Shown piece by piece: positions 20,601-31,850 of a stretch of 64,000 nt of DNA (position 1 is the stretch's first letter; every line of letters starts with the position of its first letter). Where the stretch lies: contig NC_091673.1 in NCBI RefSeq assembly GCF_042453785.1, positions 10,077,501 to 10,141,500 on the forward strand, given 5' to 3'. The notes beneath the pieces are model-generated. The model did not search any database, was not told where the DNA came from, and was given only the letters and a program-made list of their open reading frames with translations. The stretch comes from Malus domestica. Its lineage: Eukaryota; Streptophyta; Magnoliopsida; Rosales; Rosaceae. The translations under genes were made by a program, and so were the position numbers.

Positions 20601-23600
20601 AACAAATTGGGAAGAGCATGGAAGTTTACGTTGATGATATGCTAGTTAAGAGCAAACACGCTGACCAACACATCACTAACCTATCTGAAACTTTCATCAT
20701 TTTGAAGAGGTATTGAATGAGGTTGAACCCCAACAAATGTGCCTTCGGCGTAAGCTCTGGCAAATTCTTAGGCTTCATGATAAGCCAACGAGGCATTGAG
20801 GCTAATCCTGAGAAGATCAAAACAATCATTGACATGAAGGAACCGGTAACTTCAAAAGACATTTAGAGCCTTACTGGCAAGTTGGCAGCCTTAACTAGGT
20901 TCATCTTTAAGGCCACAGACAAATGTGCTCCTTTTTTCAAAGCACTTAAGGGAAGTAAGAAGTACATTACATGGACTGATGAATGTGCCGAGGCATTCAA
21001 GAACTTTAAGGACTACATGAGTAAAGCCCCTTTGCTCTCCAAACCTGAGGTTGGTGACACTCTCATCATCTATCTATAGGTATCGGCTTTAGCGGCAAGT
21101 TTCGTTCTCATTCGAAATGATGGTAATGTCGAACGACTTGTCTACTACACTAGTAAGGCCTTACAAGATGCAGAGACATGATACTCCAACATTGAGAAAT
21201 TGACTTTAGCATTGGTCATGTCTGCTCGAAAACTTCGCCCTAACTTCCAAGCATACTCTATCATCGTGCTTACCAATCATCCTCTTCGATAGATACTCTA
21301 AAGTCTTGACAGTTTAGGGTGAATGATCAAATGAGCGACATCATTGGGTGAGTTTGACATCTCTTACCAACCAAAGCCAGCTGAGAAGGGCCAAGCAGTG
21401 GCAGACTTCATCGCCGACTTCACTATCTTGTTGACATTGTTTGTACGCCTAAAGAATTGGTTTCATTACCCTCGGAAGCTCAGAAAATAGAACTAACAGC
21501 CCCAACATGGAGTCTATATGTCGATGGCTCATCCAACCAACAGGGTTGTAGAGCAGGACTAGTCCTTACGACCCCTGACAAAGTGGCGATGGAGTATGCT
21601 CTTCATTTCAAATTCAATGCGTCAAACAATGAGACCGAATATGAAACCCTCATAGCAGGCTTATGTTTGGCCAAACACCTTGGGGTTAAATGAATTGATA
21701 TCTTCAGCGACTCCCAATTGGTGGTTAACTAGGTCACCAACAACTTTGACGCTAAGGATAGCTCCATGGCAGCATATATGGCACAAACACAATTGTTGCT
21801 CAAGCACTTCCACTACCAGATCACCCACTAGAGAGGCAAACAGTCATGCAGATGCTTTGGCTCGCCTCACCTCGCCTCAGTGGTGGAAGACAAGATTGGG
21901 AGAAAAATTCAGGTCGAATTGTTGGTAGCACCAAGCACCATGGCTGCGGAAGTGTGCAATTTACAACAGGGGGATAGTTGGATTACCCCGATTTATAGAT
22001 TCCTTGCTCATGGCACCCTTCCAAACGACAAAGTCCAAACTAAAAAGATTTGATACAAGTCTACCTATTACTTAATCATTAACGACCAACTCTACAAGCG
22101 GGGTTTTAACCTACCATACCTAAGATGCCTTACGCCTGCGGAGGCAGAAATTGGCCTTCGGGAAATACATGAATGACTTTGCAGATATCATACTGGATCT
22201 TGATCCCTAGCACACAAGGCTTTTCGCCAAGGATATTACTGGCCAACACTCCGCCAAGATGCCATCAGAATATCCTGCTCATGTGATAAGTGTCAACGTT
22301 ACGTAACTATTCTTCACTCCCCTCCCAAGCCGCTCACTCCTATGATCAGCCCTTGGCCCTTCGCCCAATGGGGACTTGATTTGATTGGCCCAATGCCTGC
22401 AGAGAAGGGCAAAGTCCATTATGCAATCATTGCAGTTAACTACTTCATAAAGTGGGCCGAAGTATAACCCTTGGCAACCATTACTAAGGTAAAAATAGAA
22501 GACTTCGTATGGAAGAACATCATTTGCAGATTCGGTATTCCCAATGCGATAGTCATTGAAAACGAGTGACAGTTCAACAACAATAAGTTCAGGATGTTCT
22601 GCTCTAAGTTCAACATCAACTTATGTTTTGACTCCCCAACTCATCCCCAATCTAATGGACAAGTTGAAGCAATCAACAAAATAATCAAGCGAACTTTGAA
22701 AACCAGCTTGGACAAGGCTAAAGGTTGTTTGCCAGAATTTGTACCCCAAGTTCTTTGGTCATACCGCACTTCGTATTAGACGTCAACAGAAGAAACCCTA
22801 TTCTCACTTGCCTTTGGTACAACAGCAGTTGTCTTAGTTGAGCTTGAGTAAGCAACATTCCGAGTCCAGAACTACGTGCAAAGGGAAAATAACAAACAAC
22901 TTACCCTCAACTTAGATCTAGTCGAGGAACACAGAAACCAGGCTTACTTGAGGAATGTCGCCTACAAGCAGCGCATCTCCAACTACTATGACTCAAGGGT
23001 CAAACCTCGTTTTTTCAAAGTGGGGGACTGGGTATTGAAGAAAAGATTACTCTGCGACAGAGTCCCGAGTGAAGGAACACTTAGTCCAAACTGGGATGGA
23101 CCGTTTAAAGTTGTTGGCATCAGTCGCCCTGGCTCCTACAAGCTTAGAAGCTCCAATGGCAAGACCTTTGGCCATCCATGAAACACTGATCACTTGAAGT
23201 ACTATTACAAGTAAACTCACATTGTATAAGTGCTAAGCTTTAGCCGTTCAACATCCTATGTAACGAAGACCATTTTGCATGAATTCAATAAAGAGATGAT
23301 TTAGACAACTCGGTCCTAATCCTCTTACATTCCTAGCAATGAAACACTCAGGTTCAAAGCTTCAACATGAATGCTCTCAACAGGAAATAAAGTTTAAGTA
23401 TATGTTAACAAGACTATACAAATAAACGAACAGCTCCACAATATATTCGTTCAATCTGACCCAAGTTATGGCTTATATCCAAACAGAGGATTTGCTCAAA
23501 CATGGCCAGACATTCATCAATGATAGTGCGAATACTTGGTAATTAACATCAAACTATACGGTGCAAAGTCGTAAGCATCCATAAATAAAAAGCTCTCAGG

Positions 23601-23779
23601 CTTACAACATGGCACATTCCATACAAATAACAAATTAGTACATCCAGAGTAAATGGCGCGTGCCACACAAACAACAAACTAGTACATCTATAGTACATGG
23701 CACATGCCACATAAACAACAAACTAGTGTATCCAGAGTACATGGAACATGCCACACAAACAACAAACTCGTACATCTAG

Positions 23780-26112
23780 AGTACATGCAGAAAAAGAGGG
23801 CATTACGATTCATCCTCATCTGAGGCTGAACCCTTGACAATATCACTCTGCGTTTCAACCTCATCGCCATCACCATATTCCTCAGCATCTTTAGGACCAT
23901 CATCACTCTCCTAAGACTGCTCACTGATACTAGCCTCATTATCAGAGTCATCATCACTACTAGGATCAATTGCGAGGACGAAGGCTTCACCTTTTTGTCA
24001 GTACTCATCCATCTCATCACGGTACTTTCGGATAATGCTTCCATTGCCGTAACGCTTAAGGACAGCAATTCATTTCCTTTTCTTAAAATTAGCCGCCCGG
24101 ATACAGTGAGGTCTAAAAGCATCGTGAAAGGCTTAGGAACCTAAGAATTCCTGCACAGCAGCATCCCTCTCAGTTGGGATACTCATCTTCAGCCTAGAAA
24201 CCTCAACCAAGGCACTATCCAACTCTCATTTAACTGTGGAAACCTCAAGGATGGTTGTCTCCAACTGTTCCTTAGTCACTTCCAATTATTTCTCGAGCCT
24301 TACGTTCTTACCATTCCGTCTCTTCAAACTCTCAAAGTTTTGATCCTTAAGGCGTATGGCATCAGCCAAAGTTTTGCTCGTTTTTCTGGCGTCATTCACA
24401 AGCTGCTTATTCTTTTTAAACTTTGCTTTGTACCGCTCGACCTCTCGTAATCTGTCACCATACTCGGTCATGACCTACATGACAAGATGATCGTCACTAC
24501 CAGGAAAAAGAGGGGAGAAAGCAAAGAAATGACAGAGTAACACTTACATAAGAAGATAACTTCATCATCCAGTCACGATCTGATTCATTCTCATTTAGTG
24601 GCTCACTAAGCTCATCAACAGTGGATCGACGTCCTGCCAGGCAATTATTGACATACCTAAAACTACTTGGCTGCATGGTAACCTTCAAGTTCTTCCAATG
24701 AATGCTGCCAACCTCTTCCTTGTACTTTCTCTTACGGCTAGAGCTAGGGCCACCTTCTTGGTCAGTAGACTCCATGGTTGGAGGAAATATGGGATTGATG
24801 GTAGGAAAAGAAGGCAACAGTCGTATCTCCTCCTCTGCAACTATGGCAACAGCACACCCGATGGCCTTAACTTCAGCCTTCTTTGAGGCAGCAATCTTGA
24901 GGACCTCTTCTTGCGACTTAGGTTTAGGGGTTGGCCTCACCCGGTGCTTACGAGCTCCCTTGTGAAACAAAATGTCGTCTACGGGAACTAACATGGGTGT
25001 TTTCCCTTTCTTGGCGCTAGTCTCCCATTTTTTGCCCAGTTTCTCCACTAAACAAGAAAAATCAAAGTAAGGAATGCAACTTTGTAAAAGAAAGAGGGGG
25101 CGAAATGAAAGACATAACTTACTTGCTCGTCTTTGGCACTTCGACACTAGGGGCTAGAAACCGTACTTTCAAAATAAGGGTCATAGCTTGCCCAAATGTC
25201 TATCCTCTTTGGGCACCTTCAACACATTCTCTACGTCAGCTAGCTCCCGTCTAGACAGCTTGATGGTCCCTCGCGTCACTGCACGAAGAAAAATGTTAGA
25301 AGCAAGAGAAAATCACAACAAATAGTAAATAATGCAAACAATGGATACATTACAACGTACAGTCTAGAAGTGAGTAGGAACACATCGCTCATGTGTGACA
25401 CCTTTAGCATACTCCCAATCATTATAAAGAAAGCACCAACGGTTTTTTCAACTGCAGTACGCCTTTTTCTTACCAAAGACAATACGCTCTCTCTTACTCC
25501 AACATGCACGTTTGGCATACCCAGTGCATGCTTTCACTGGGAGCATCTTATAGCAGTAACGCCACTAATGAAAAGAAGGCTCACCTAACCCATATTCCAT
25601 CCAAATAATATAAAACCCGATCAAGGTATCCCAAAAACTAGGGTAGAGTTGCCTAGACGCATATCCAATGAAAGACATCATCCGTTGTGCAAAGGCAGTT
25701 TCACCCCTAAAGTCAACAATATCTGGGTATAGAACATAACATGACCCTTGGGCGGTTTAGAAGACAATTCTTCATGATGCACCAAACGCATTCCTACACT
25801 ACGGAGGATACTACATGACTGCCTTAGGGCCTCAAGTTGCTTTTCATTATCTAACAAGTTTTGTACTAAATGGTTTGCTATGAACTCAGAGAGAAATATG
25901 GGTATGGCGTCACAAACAACCCCTTCACCCACTGACATGAAAGAGGAAGAACCAATATTGGCTAAGACTTGACAATTGCGAAGATCACCTAATCTCAAAT
26001 TTTTTTATACAAGTCTCTAACAAAGGCCCTGAAGACTCCAACATTGCAAGCTCAAACCTAGAGTTAGAGTTAGGGGAGCCCTCATCACTAGGACTTCCAG
26101 ACTTTGACATCT
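23780..26112 (-). other. Antisense ORF region 1 of the Tat element
   Basis: Downstream of integrase, the minus strand carries several open blocks in the order expected of one spliced antisense gene. The first ATG is at 26112 (MSKSGSPSDEGSPNSN). The most readable block is 24497-25147, which contains a basic, Lys-rich segment and GGPSSSRKRKYKEEVG, like a nuclear localisation signal. The block at 24286-24471 is a charged, coiled-coil-like stretch. Tat-lineage elements are known to carry antisense ORFs between pol and the 3' LTR. The product function is unknown. It is part of a fossil element and looks broken. Confidence 0.5.
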
Positions 26113-26426
26113 ACAACAAACAGAAACAAACTCTATCACCACATGAAAGATCGAAACATAAGGAATTTCCTAGGGCATGGATAAAAGCTTAATCAGTTCA
26201 TTATGTTCTCAACCAAATACAAGAACACTCAAACAATTTAACAAGAATGAAAGCATGCAATCTAGTGGAGAAGACTACCAACCTGAAGATGGTGCAAAGC
26301 AATGCTGGAATCCCTCTCAACTATAAGAGCAATATGTCTCCAAAAATCACTACAAAATGAGCAAATAAAGACAATGAAAAGAGTGGAAACTTATCATTCT
26401 TATAGGGTTTAACATGGCCAAAGAAA

Positions 26427-26462
26427 TTCAAAATTCAAAATTCAAAATTCAAAATTCAAACC
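26427..26462. repeat. Short AAATTC tandem repeat
   Basis: Several consecutive copies of AAAATTC, about 9 nt apart, inside the 3' region of the Tat element. Confidence 0.6.
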
Positions 26463-26599
26463 ATGAGAAAACCCCACATGGAAAGTCTTCAAACTTCCAC
26501 ATAAGCTAGGGACTTTTCAAATTTCAAACTTACAACACCTCCTCTCCCCCCCAAAAAAAAATTCGGAAAAAAAAAGAGGGGGGATGAGGTGAACACATT

Positions 26600-27480
26600 A
26601 GCTTCATCAAAGGAGTTCAACCATAATTCTCAAAAGCTTCACACACTCTTGATCAAGACACTGTGAAGCAAAACCAATTTATGGTGCCAACAAGCGCTTC
26701 ATCAATGGAGAGCAACTACAATTCTCAAGAGCTTCATCAATGAAGGGCAACCACAATTCTCAAAAGCTTCACACACTCTTGATCAAAACAGTGTGAAGCA
26801 AAACCAATTTATGGTGCCAACAAGAGCTTCATCAATGGAGGGCAACCACAATTCTCAAAAGTTTCACACACTCTTGATCAAGACAGTGTAAAGCAAAACT
26901 AATTTATAGTGCGACCAAGAGCTTCATCAAAGAAGTTCAACCACAATTCTCACAAGCTTCACACACTCTTGATCAAGACAATGTGAAGCAAAAACCAATT
27001 TATGGTGCCAACAAGAGCTTCATCAATGGAGGGTAACCACAATTCTCAAAAGCTTCACACTCTCTTGATCAAGACAGTGTGAAGCAAAACTAATTTATGG
27101 TGCCAACAAAAGGTTCATCAATAGAGGGCAACTGCAATTCTCAAAAGCTTCACACACTCTTGATCAAGACAGTGTGAAGCAAAACCAATTCATGGTGCCA
27201 ATAAAAGCTTCATCAATGGAGGGCAACTACAGTTCTTAAAAGCTTCACACACTCTTGATCAAGACAGTGTGAAGCAAAACTAATTTATGGTGCCAACAAA
27301 AGCCTCATAAAAGGAGTTCAACCACAATTCTCAAAATCTTCACACACTTTTGATCAAGATAGTGTGAAGCAAAACCAATTTATGGTACCAACAAAAGCTT
27401 CATCAATGGAAGGCAACTACAATTCACAAAAGTTTCACACATTCTTGATCAAGATAGTGTGAAGCAAAATCAATTCATGG
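26600..27480. repeat. 95-bp tandem array in the Tat element
   Basis: The word ACACACTCTTGATCAAGACA (with small changes) recurs at 26641, 26771, 26866, 26961, 27056, 27151, 27246, about 27342 and 27436. After the first interval (130 bp) the period is a steady 95 bp, giving about nine units. Each unit also contains AGCTTCATCAATGGAGGGCA and CCACAATTCTCAAAAGCTTC. The units are directly adjacent with no unique spacers. A further related unit is at about 27840. Confidence 0.9.
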
Positions 27481-27940
27481 TACCCAACAAAGCTTCAACC
27501 TCAAAGCTTCATCTACAAAGCTTCAAAACAAAAGCTTCACCTACAAAGCTTCAATTTTAAAGCTTCCACAAAAGCTTCACCCTCAAAGCTTAACTTCATC
27601 TACAAAGCTTCAACACAAAAGCTTCACCTACAAAGCTTCAACACAAAAGCTTCACCTATAAAGCTTCAACACAAAAGCATCAGCTACAAAGCTTCAACTC
27701 CAAAGCTTCCACAAAATCTTCACCCACAAAAGCTTCACCCTCAAAGCTTAGCTTTACCTACAAAGCTTCAACACAAAAGCTTCACCTACAAAGCTTCAAC
27801 TCCAAAGCTTCCACAAAAGCTTCACCCACAAAAACTTCACACACTCTTGATCAGGATAGTGTGAAGCAAAATCAATTCATGATACCCAACAAAGCTTCAA
27901 CCTCAAAGCTTCAACACCAAAGCTTCACCTACAAAGCTTA
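27481..27940. repeat. Short-period AAAGCTTC array in the Tat element
   Basis: A dense run of AAAGCTTCAACACAAAAGC / TTCACCTACAAAGCTTC units, 13-20 bp long, with dozens of AAGCTT sites. It directly follows the 95-bp array and seems to have grown from the AAAAGCTTCACA part of that unit. Confidence 0.85.
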
Positions 27941-28431
27941 AATATATATATATATATTTTTTGGGAAATTCGAAAATTCGAAAGAAAAAAAAAATTGCCT
28001 AGGCTTCCTCTTCTTTGGGCCTAACAACTTTCATAACAAATATATATGAAGGATGAGTTTTGGGCTACCACTTAGAAAGGAAAAGGGTGAAGTTTTGTTA
28101 CTTTGGAAACTTGGCTACTAGCAAGACACCTCATTCGTCAACTCCCTTGACCGGAGACTTGGGGGACTCCTACCATATGATACTGCACCTTGATACTCGG
28201 AAGTCTCACGATCACTCAGTGACTTGGATTTTTCAAGTCTCCAACCGAGAAATTTTCCTCACTCGGGAAATTAAGGGAGCACTACCTCAACATACACGCT
28301 TCACTCATAAAGCTTCAACATACAAGTTTCAACAAAAGAAAAAATTCAAAGAACTTAGTGAAGAAGGCTTTGGTCTATTTAACACAATACGTTGAAATGA
28401 AACAAAGCTTATTTATTGATATCTCCGATAA

Positions 28432-29157
28432 GTTACAAATATGTACATATACATGAATCAAAATAAACAAACAAGAGGGAGCCTTCACAAAGGTTGCTCA
28501 GGAAAAGTCTCAGCAATCGACAGAGCCCCAAAAAGAGAAGGCACCAGAGGTGATCATTCGGAGCCTTAGTACTGGGCAGAACCCCAGAAGGAGGAGGCAC
28601 CGAAAGTTGATCATTTGGAGCTTCATTACGCGGTACAGCCCCAAAAGACAAAGGCAATAAATGCCTCTGGAATAAACCCATAAACCTCTGATGATCAAGT
28701 AAAATCTGACCATCAAATTCCTGCAGCTGTTAAGCTTCCTCTTCATGTTTGTAGCATAGTCATGTGCGAGCCTGTGCAACTATTTATTCTCATGCTTGAG
28801 CCCTCTAATCTCCTGTTTGAGACTTATCACTTCAGCTGCCAATGATTCAACTTGGCGGGTTCGAGAAAATAGGCGTTAGGCCATATTAGACACAGAACCT
28901 GCACACTGAACACTGACAGCCAGAGAATCCTTAACAACCAACTCATCAGACCGTTTGGAAATTAGTCTGTTATATTTAAAAGTGAGAAGGTTCCTGACAA
29001 CCACTGCAACAGTTATATCATTCTTCATCACAAAGTCCCCAACGGTAAGAGGACTAGTAAAGGATAAAAAGGATGGGCGCCATATATTGTCTTGAGGAGA
29101 TATGGCTGCCTCTTCACCAAAGTTCAAGTGAAAACGACGATCGGATGGGTCAGACAT
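28432..29157 (-). other. Antisense ORF region 2 of the Tat element
   Basis: A second minus-strand coding stretch starts at ATG 29157 (MSDPSDRRFHLNFGEEAA). It continues through a block that ends in the coiled-coil-like words KHENKQLHRLAHDYATNMKR, then Pro-rich repeats of the type NEAPNDQLSVPPPSG. I recall similar proteins as highly repeated predicted genes in Rosaceae genomes, which fits an element-borne ORF. Function is unknown. The stretch is part of a fossil element and is broken. Confidence 0.45.
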
Positions 29158-29599
29158 TTTCAGAAATGATGAAGGAAAAATGAGGTCCAATAAATCTTTA
29201 AAGTACAAAAATAAGGGGAAATTTCCTATAAGCAATAACTCTCTGAACGTACTTCTTGCACACAATTGGTGCCCCTATAAAAGAAAGGGTAGCAAAGCCG
29301 TTTGTTCAAAAATCAAAGAGGTACCACTCTCCGGATTTCGAGAAGCTGATTTTCCTAAGTGAAATTTGTCGACAATCTCCACACGCAACATCAGCTCCTC
29401 GGGTATCACAGATAACTTCGCCAAAGATCTCTGACAAAGTTTAGACACATAAATTTTGAAGGTCCAGCTACCCTACCATTACCCACAAGGGTAAAGGAAT
29501 ATCAACATTGCTTGATAACTGGAAAGTCCTTATATGTGTCAACCTCTGTGCTCCGTGACAAGGCAGACTGGTAAAAATGCCCAACATTTACTCACATCG

Positions 29600-30064
29600 A
29601 GAAAACACTCCCAATAGGATTGCTTTCTCAAAAATCGAAGAGGTATCGCTCTCCAAATCTTGACAGCCAGACTCCCACCAGGATTGCTTTCTCAAAAATC
29701 GAAGAGGCACCGCTATTCGAATCTCGAAAGCCAAACTCCCACCAGGATTGCTTTCTCAAAAATCGAAGAGGCACCGCTCTCCGATTCTCGAGAGCTAGAC
29801 TCCTACCAGGATTGCTTTCTCAAAAATCGAAAAGGCATCGCTATCCAAATCTTGAAAGTCAGACTCATAACAGGATTGTTTTCTCAAAAATCGAAAAGGC
29901 ACCGTTCTCTAAATCTCGAAAGCCATATCCCCAATAAGATTGATTGTTCAAAAATCGAAGAGGCAACATTCCCCGAATCTCGAGAGCCAGATCCCCAACA
30001 TGATTGCTTGTTCGAAAACCGAAAAGGCACCACTTTCTGAACTTCAAGAGCCAGATTTCCTTGG
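29600..30064. repeat. 64-bp tandem array in the Tat element
   Basis: The word GGATTGCTTTCTCAAAAATC (degenerating towards the right) starts at 29617, 29681, 29745, 29809, 29873, 29937 and 30001. That is seven units with an exact 64-bp period. Each also contains a GAGGCACCGCTCTCC-like block and a TCTCGAGAGCCAGA palindrome-like block. The units are contiguous. Confidence 0.92.
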
Positions 30065-31714
30065 ATAAAATTTATTTGCAATCATCACACACAACATCAG
30101 TTTTCCAGTTACCATAGACCACTTTTTCAAAGTGCTCTGACAAAGTTAAAACGCGTGAATCTTGCAGCTCCCACTACATTGCTATGACCGAGAAGGGTAA
30201 AGGAACAACGTTACTACTCCCTGTTGGGACAATTCCTATATATGTTGACCTCCATCATCCACAGCCAGGCAGACTTGTAAATAAATAACAATGCTCAACT
30301 TTTCTTCACATCCGAGAGGGCATTTTCAGCAGAGTCTCTCGAAATACTCAGCTTCTTTTTCCCCTGATAATACATTTGCAAACAAGCCACACTAGAGCAA
30401 GAGTATCTCATATCATCAGGGTTAAAAGCAAGAGTATCCCATATCATGCTTTTTCCCTGTCTTTTCCTTTGCCCTTGCTTTTACCTGCAAGGCAAGGAGA
30501 AAGAAAACAATCAGTAGGAACCTGAAATCAAACTTCCGATTTGGAACTGATTACCCGGAACCTTTTCCTGGCTGCTCACCTAGCATTGCTCTCGAGTACT
30601 CATCTTCAACTGTTGTCAAGGTCGTGAATTCTTTCAGTAAATACCTTAGAACAGTTGATACAATATTGGCTCTTTACACTGAAGCTGCCAAGCATGGACG
30701 AGTCACTGAGAAGTAGTACTCTAAAGGACCATTCAAATGCAAAGATTGTGCACCACTTCTGCGATGCAAAAGATTAAAGCAGAAGCTTCAACGATGAGTT
30801 GGAACAGATCACTATTGCACGACGCCCCCTACAAAACCGCATAATTTAGACAGATGAGTCTAAGTCATATCCAAGCTCGACATCGTTGCCCTATCCGAAT
30901 AGCTCGAGAAGCTTCAACAACGTTTTGCTAACACCGTCACCAAAGAGCAAAGCCTCGCCATGCCACATCCACTACTTTATCAACAGCAAAGGTATCCCAT
31001 ATCATCAGGGTCGAACGTACTTTAGATTTGATGAACTTGTTTTGACCCTCAAATTCTTGAGTTGGCCTTATATGCTGGAGGAAACCAGAAAACCCTCCAG
31101 CCCAGTTCAAGAATAAGCCTGTGGAAAGTTACTTCTTCAAAAGCAAAAGTATCTCATATTATCTCTTCTCATTTTTCTTCTTTTTATCCTTCCTGCTGCC
31201 TGCAAGATAAGGAGAATGAGAACAATCAGCCGGAACTCGAAATCAAACTTCTGATCTGGGACTGATTGCTTGGAGCTCTGATTGCTTACTTTGTCTATCA
31301 CCTCTTTCGGTAGATCTCCTACCTCAACGACTTGGAGGACTCCTACTACATGGTTTGTATCGCGCTTGACCAAGCCTGAAACTACAAGTAAGCTTCAAAT
31401 GAAATTGATACATTACCTTGTGCATCTCCACCAGTTAAAGATACCACCCATGTATGAAGGAAGAGTACTTCCAAAGAAGATGCCACATCTACCTATGAGA
31501 CAGATAAGGTAAGTGAAAACGATACCATACTTCGGTACTTAGAAGTTTTATGATTACTCAGTGGCTTGGATCTTGCAAGTCCCCAATCGAGGAACTTCCC
31601 TCACTCAAGAACTTAGGGAAACACTGTTTGTACCATACTTGACCAATCCCGAAACTACCGAGCATCGGTCAACGTTATACCGTCAATGACCAAGAAGAGT
31701 TTCCCTCCAACCAG

Positions 31715-31850
31715 GAAGCCAATCATAGCGCGACACGTGTCGACATCAGAAGCCAATCATAGCGCAACACGTGTCAACATCAGAAGCCAATCACAACACG
31801 ACATGTGTCAATGTCAGAACAAAGCTAGAAACTCTCTTCTATAAAAGGAG
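31715..31850 (+). promoter_or_regulatory. Three 34-bp G-box repeats plus TATA box in the Tat element LTR-like end
   Basis: GAAGCCAATCATAGCGC-type units start at 31715, 31749 and 31783. The first two contain a CACGTG core (ACACGTGTC) and the third a variant (ACATGTGTC). A TATA-like box (TATAAAAGG, 31840-31848) follows. This layout looks like the U3 promoter of an LTR. G-box repeats are a known binding context for bZIP and bHLH factors. Confidence 0.5.

Noticed and set aside
26600-30064. Regularly spaced repeats that could suggest a CRISPR array
   Set aside because: Units are contiguous tandem repeats of 95 and 64 bp without unique spacers, inside a plant retroelement, with no cas-like genes.
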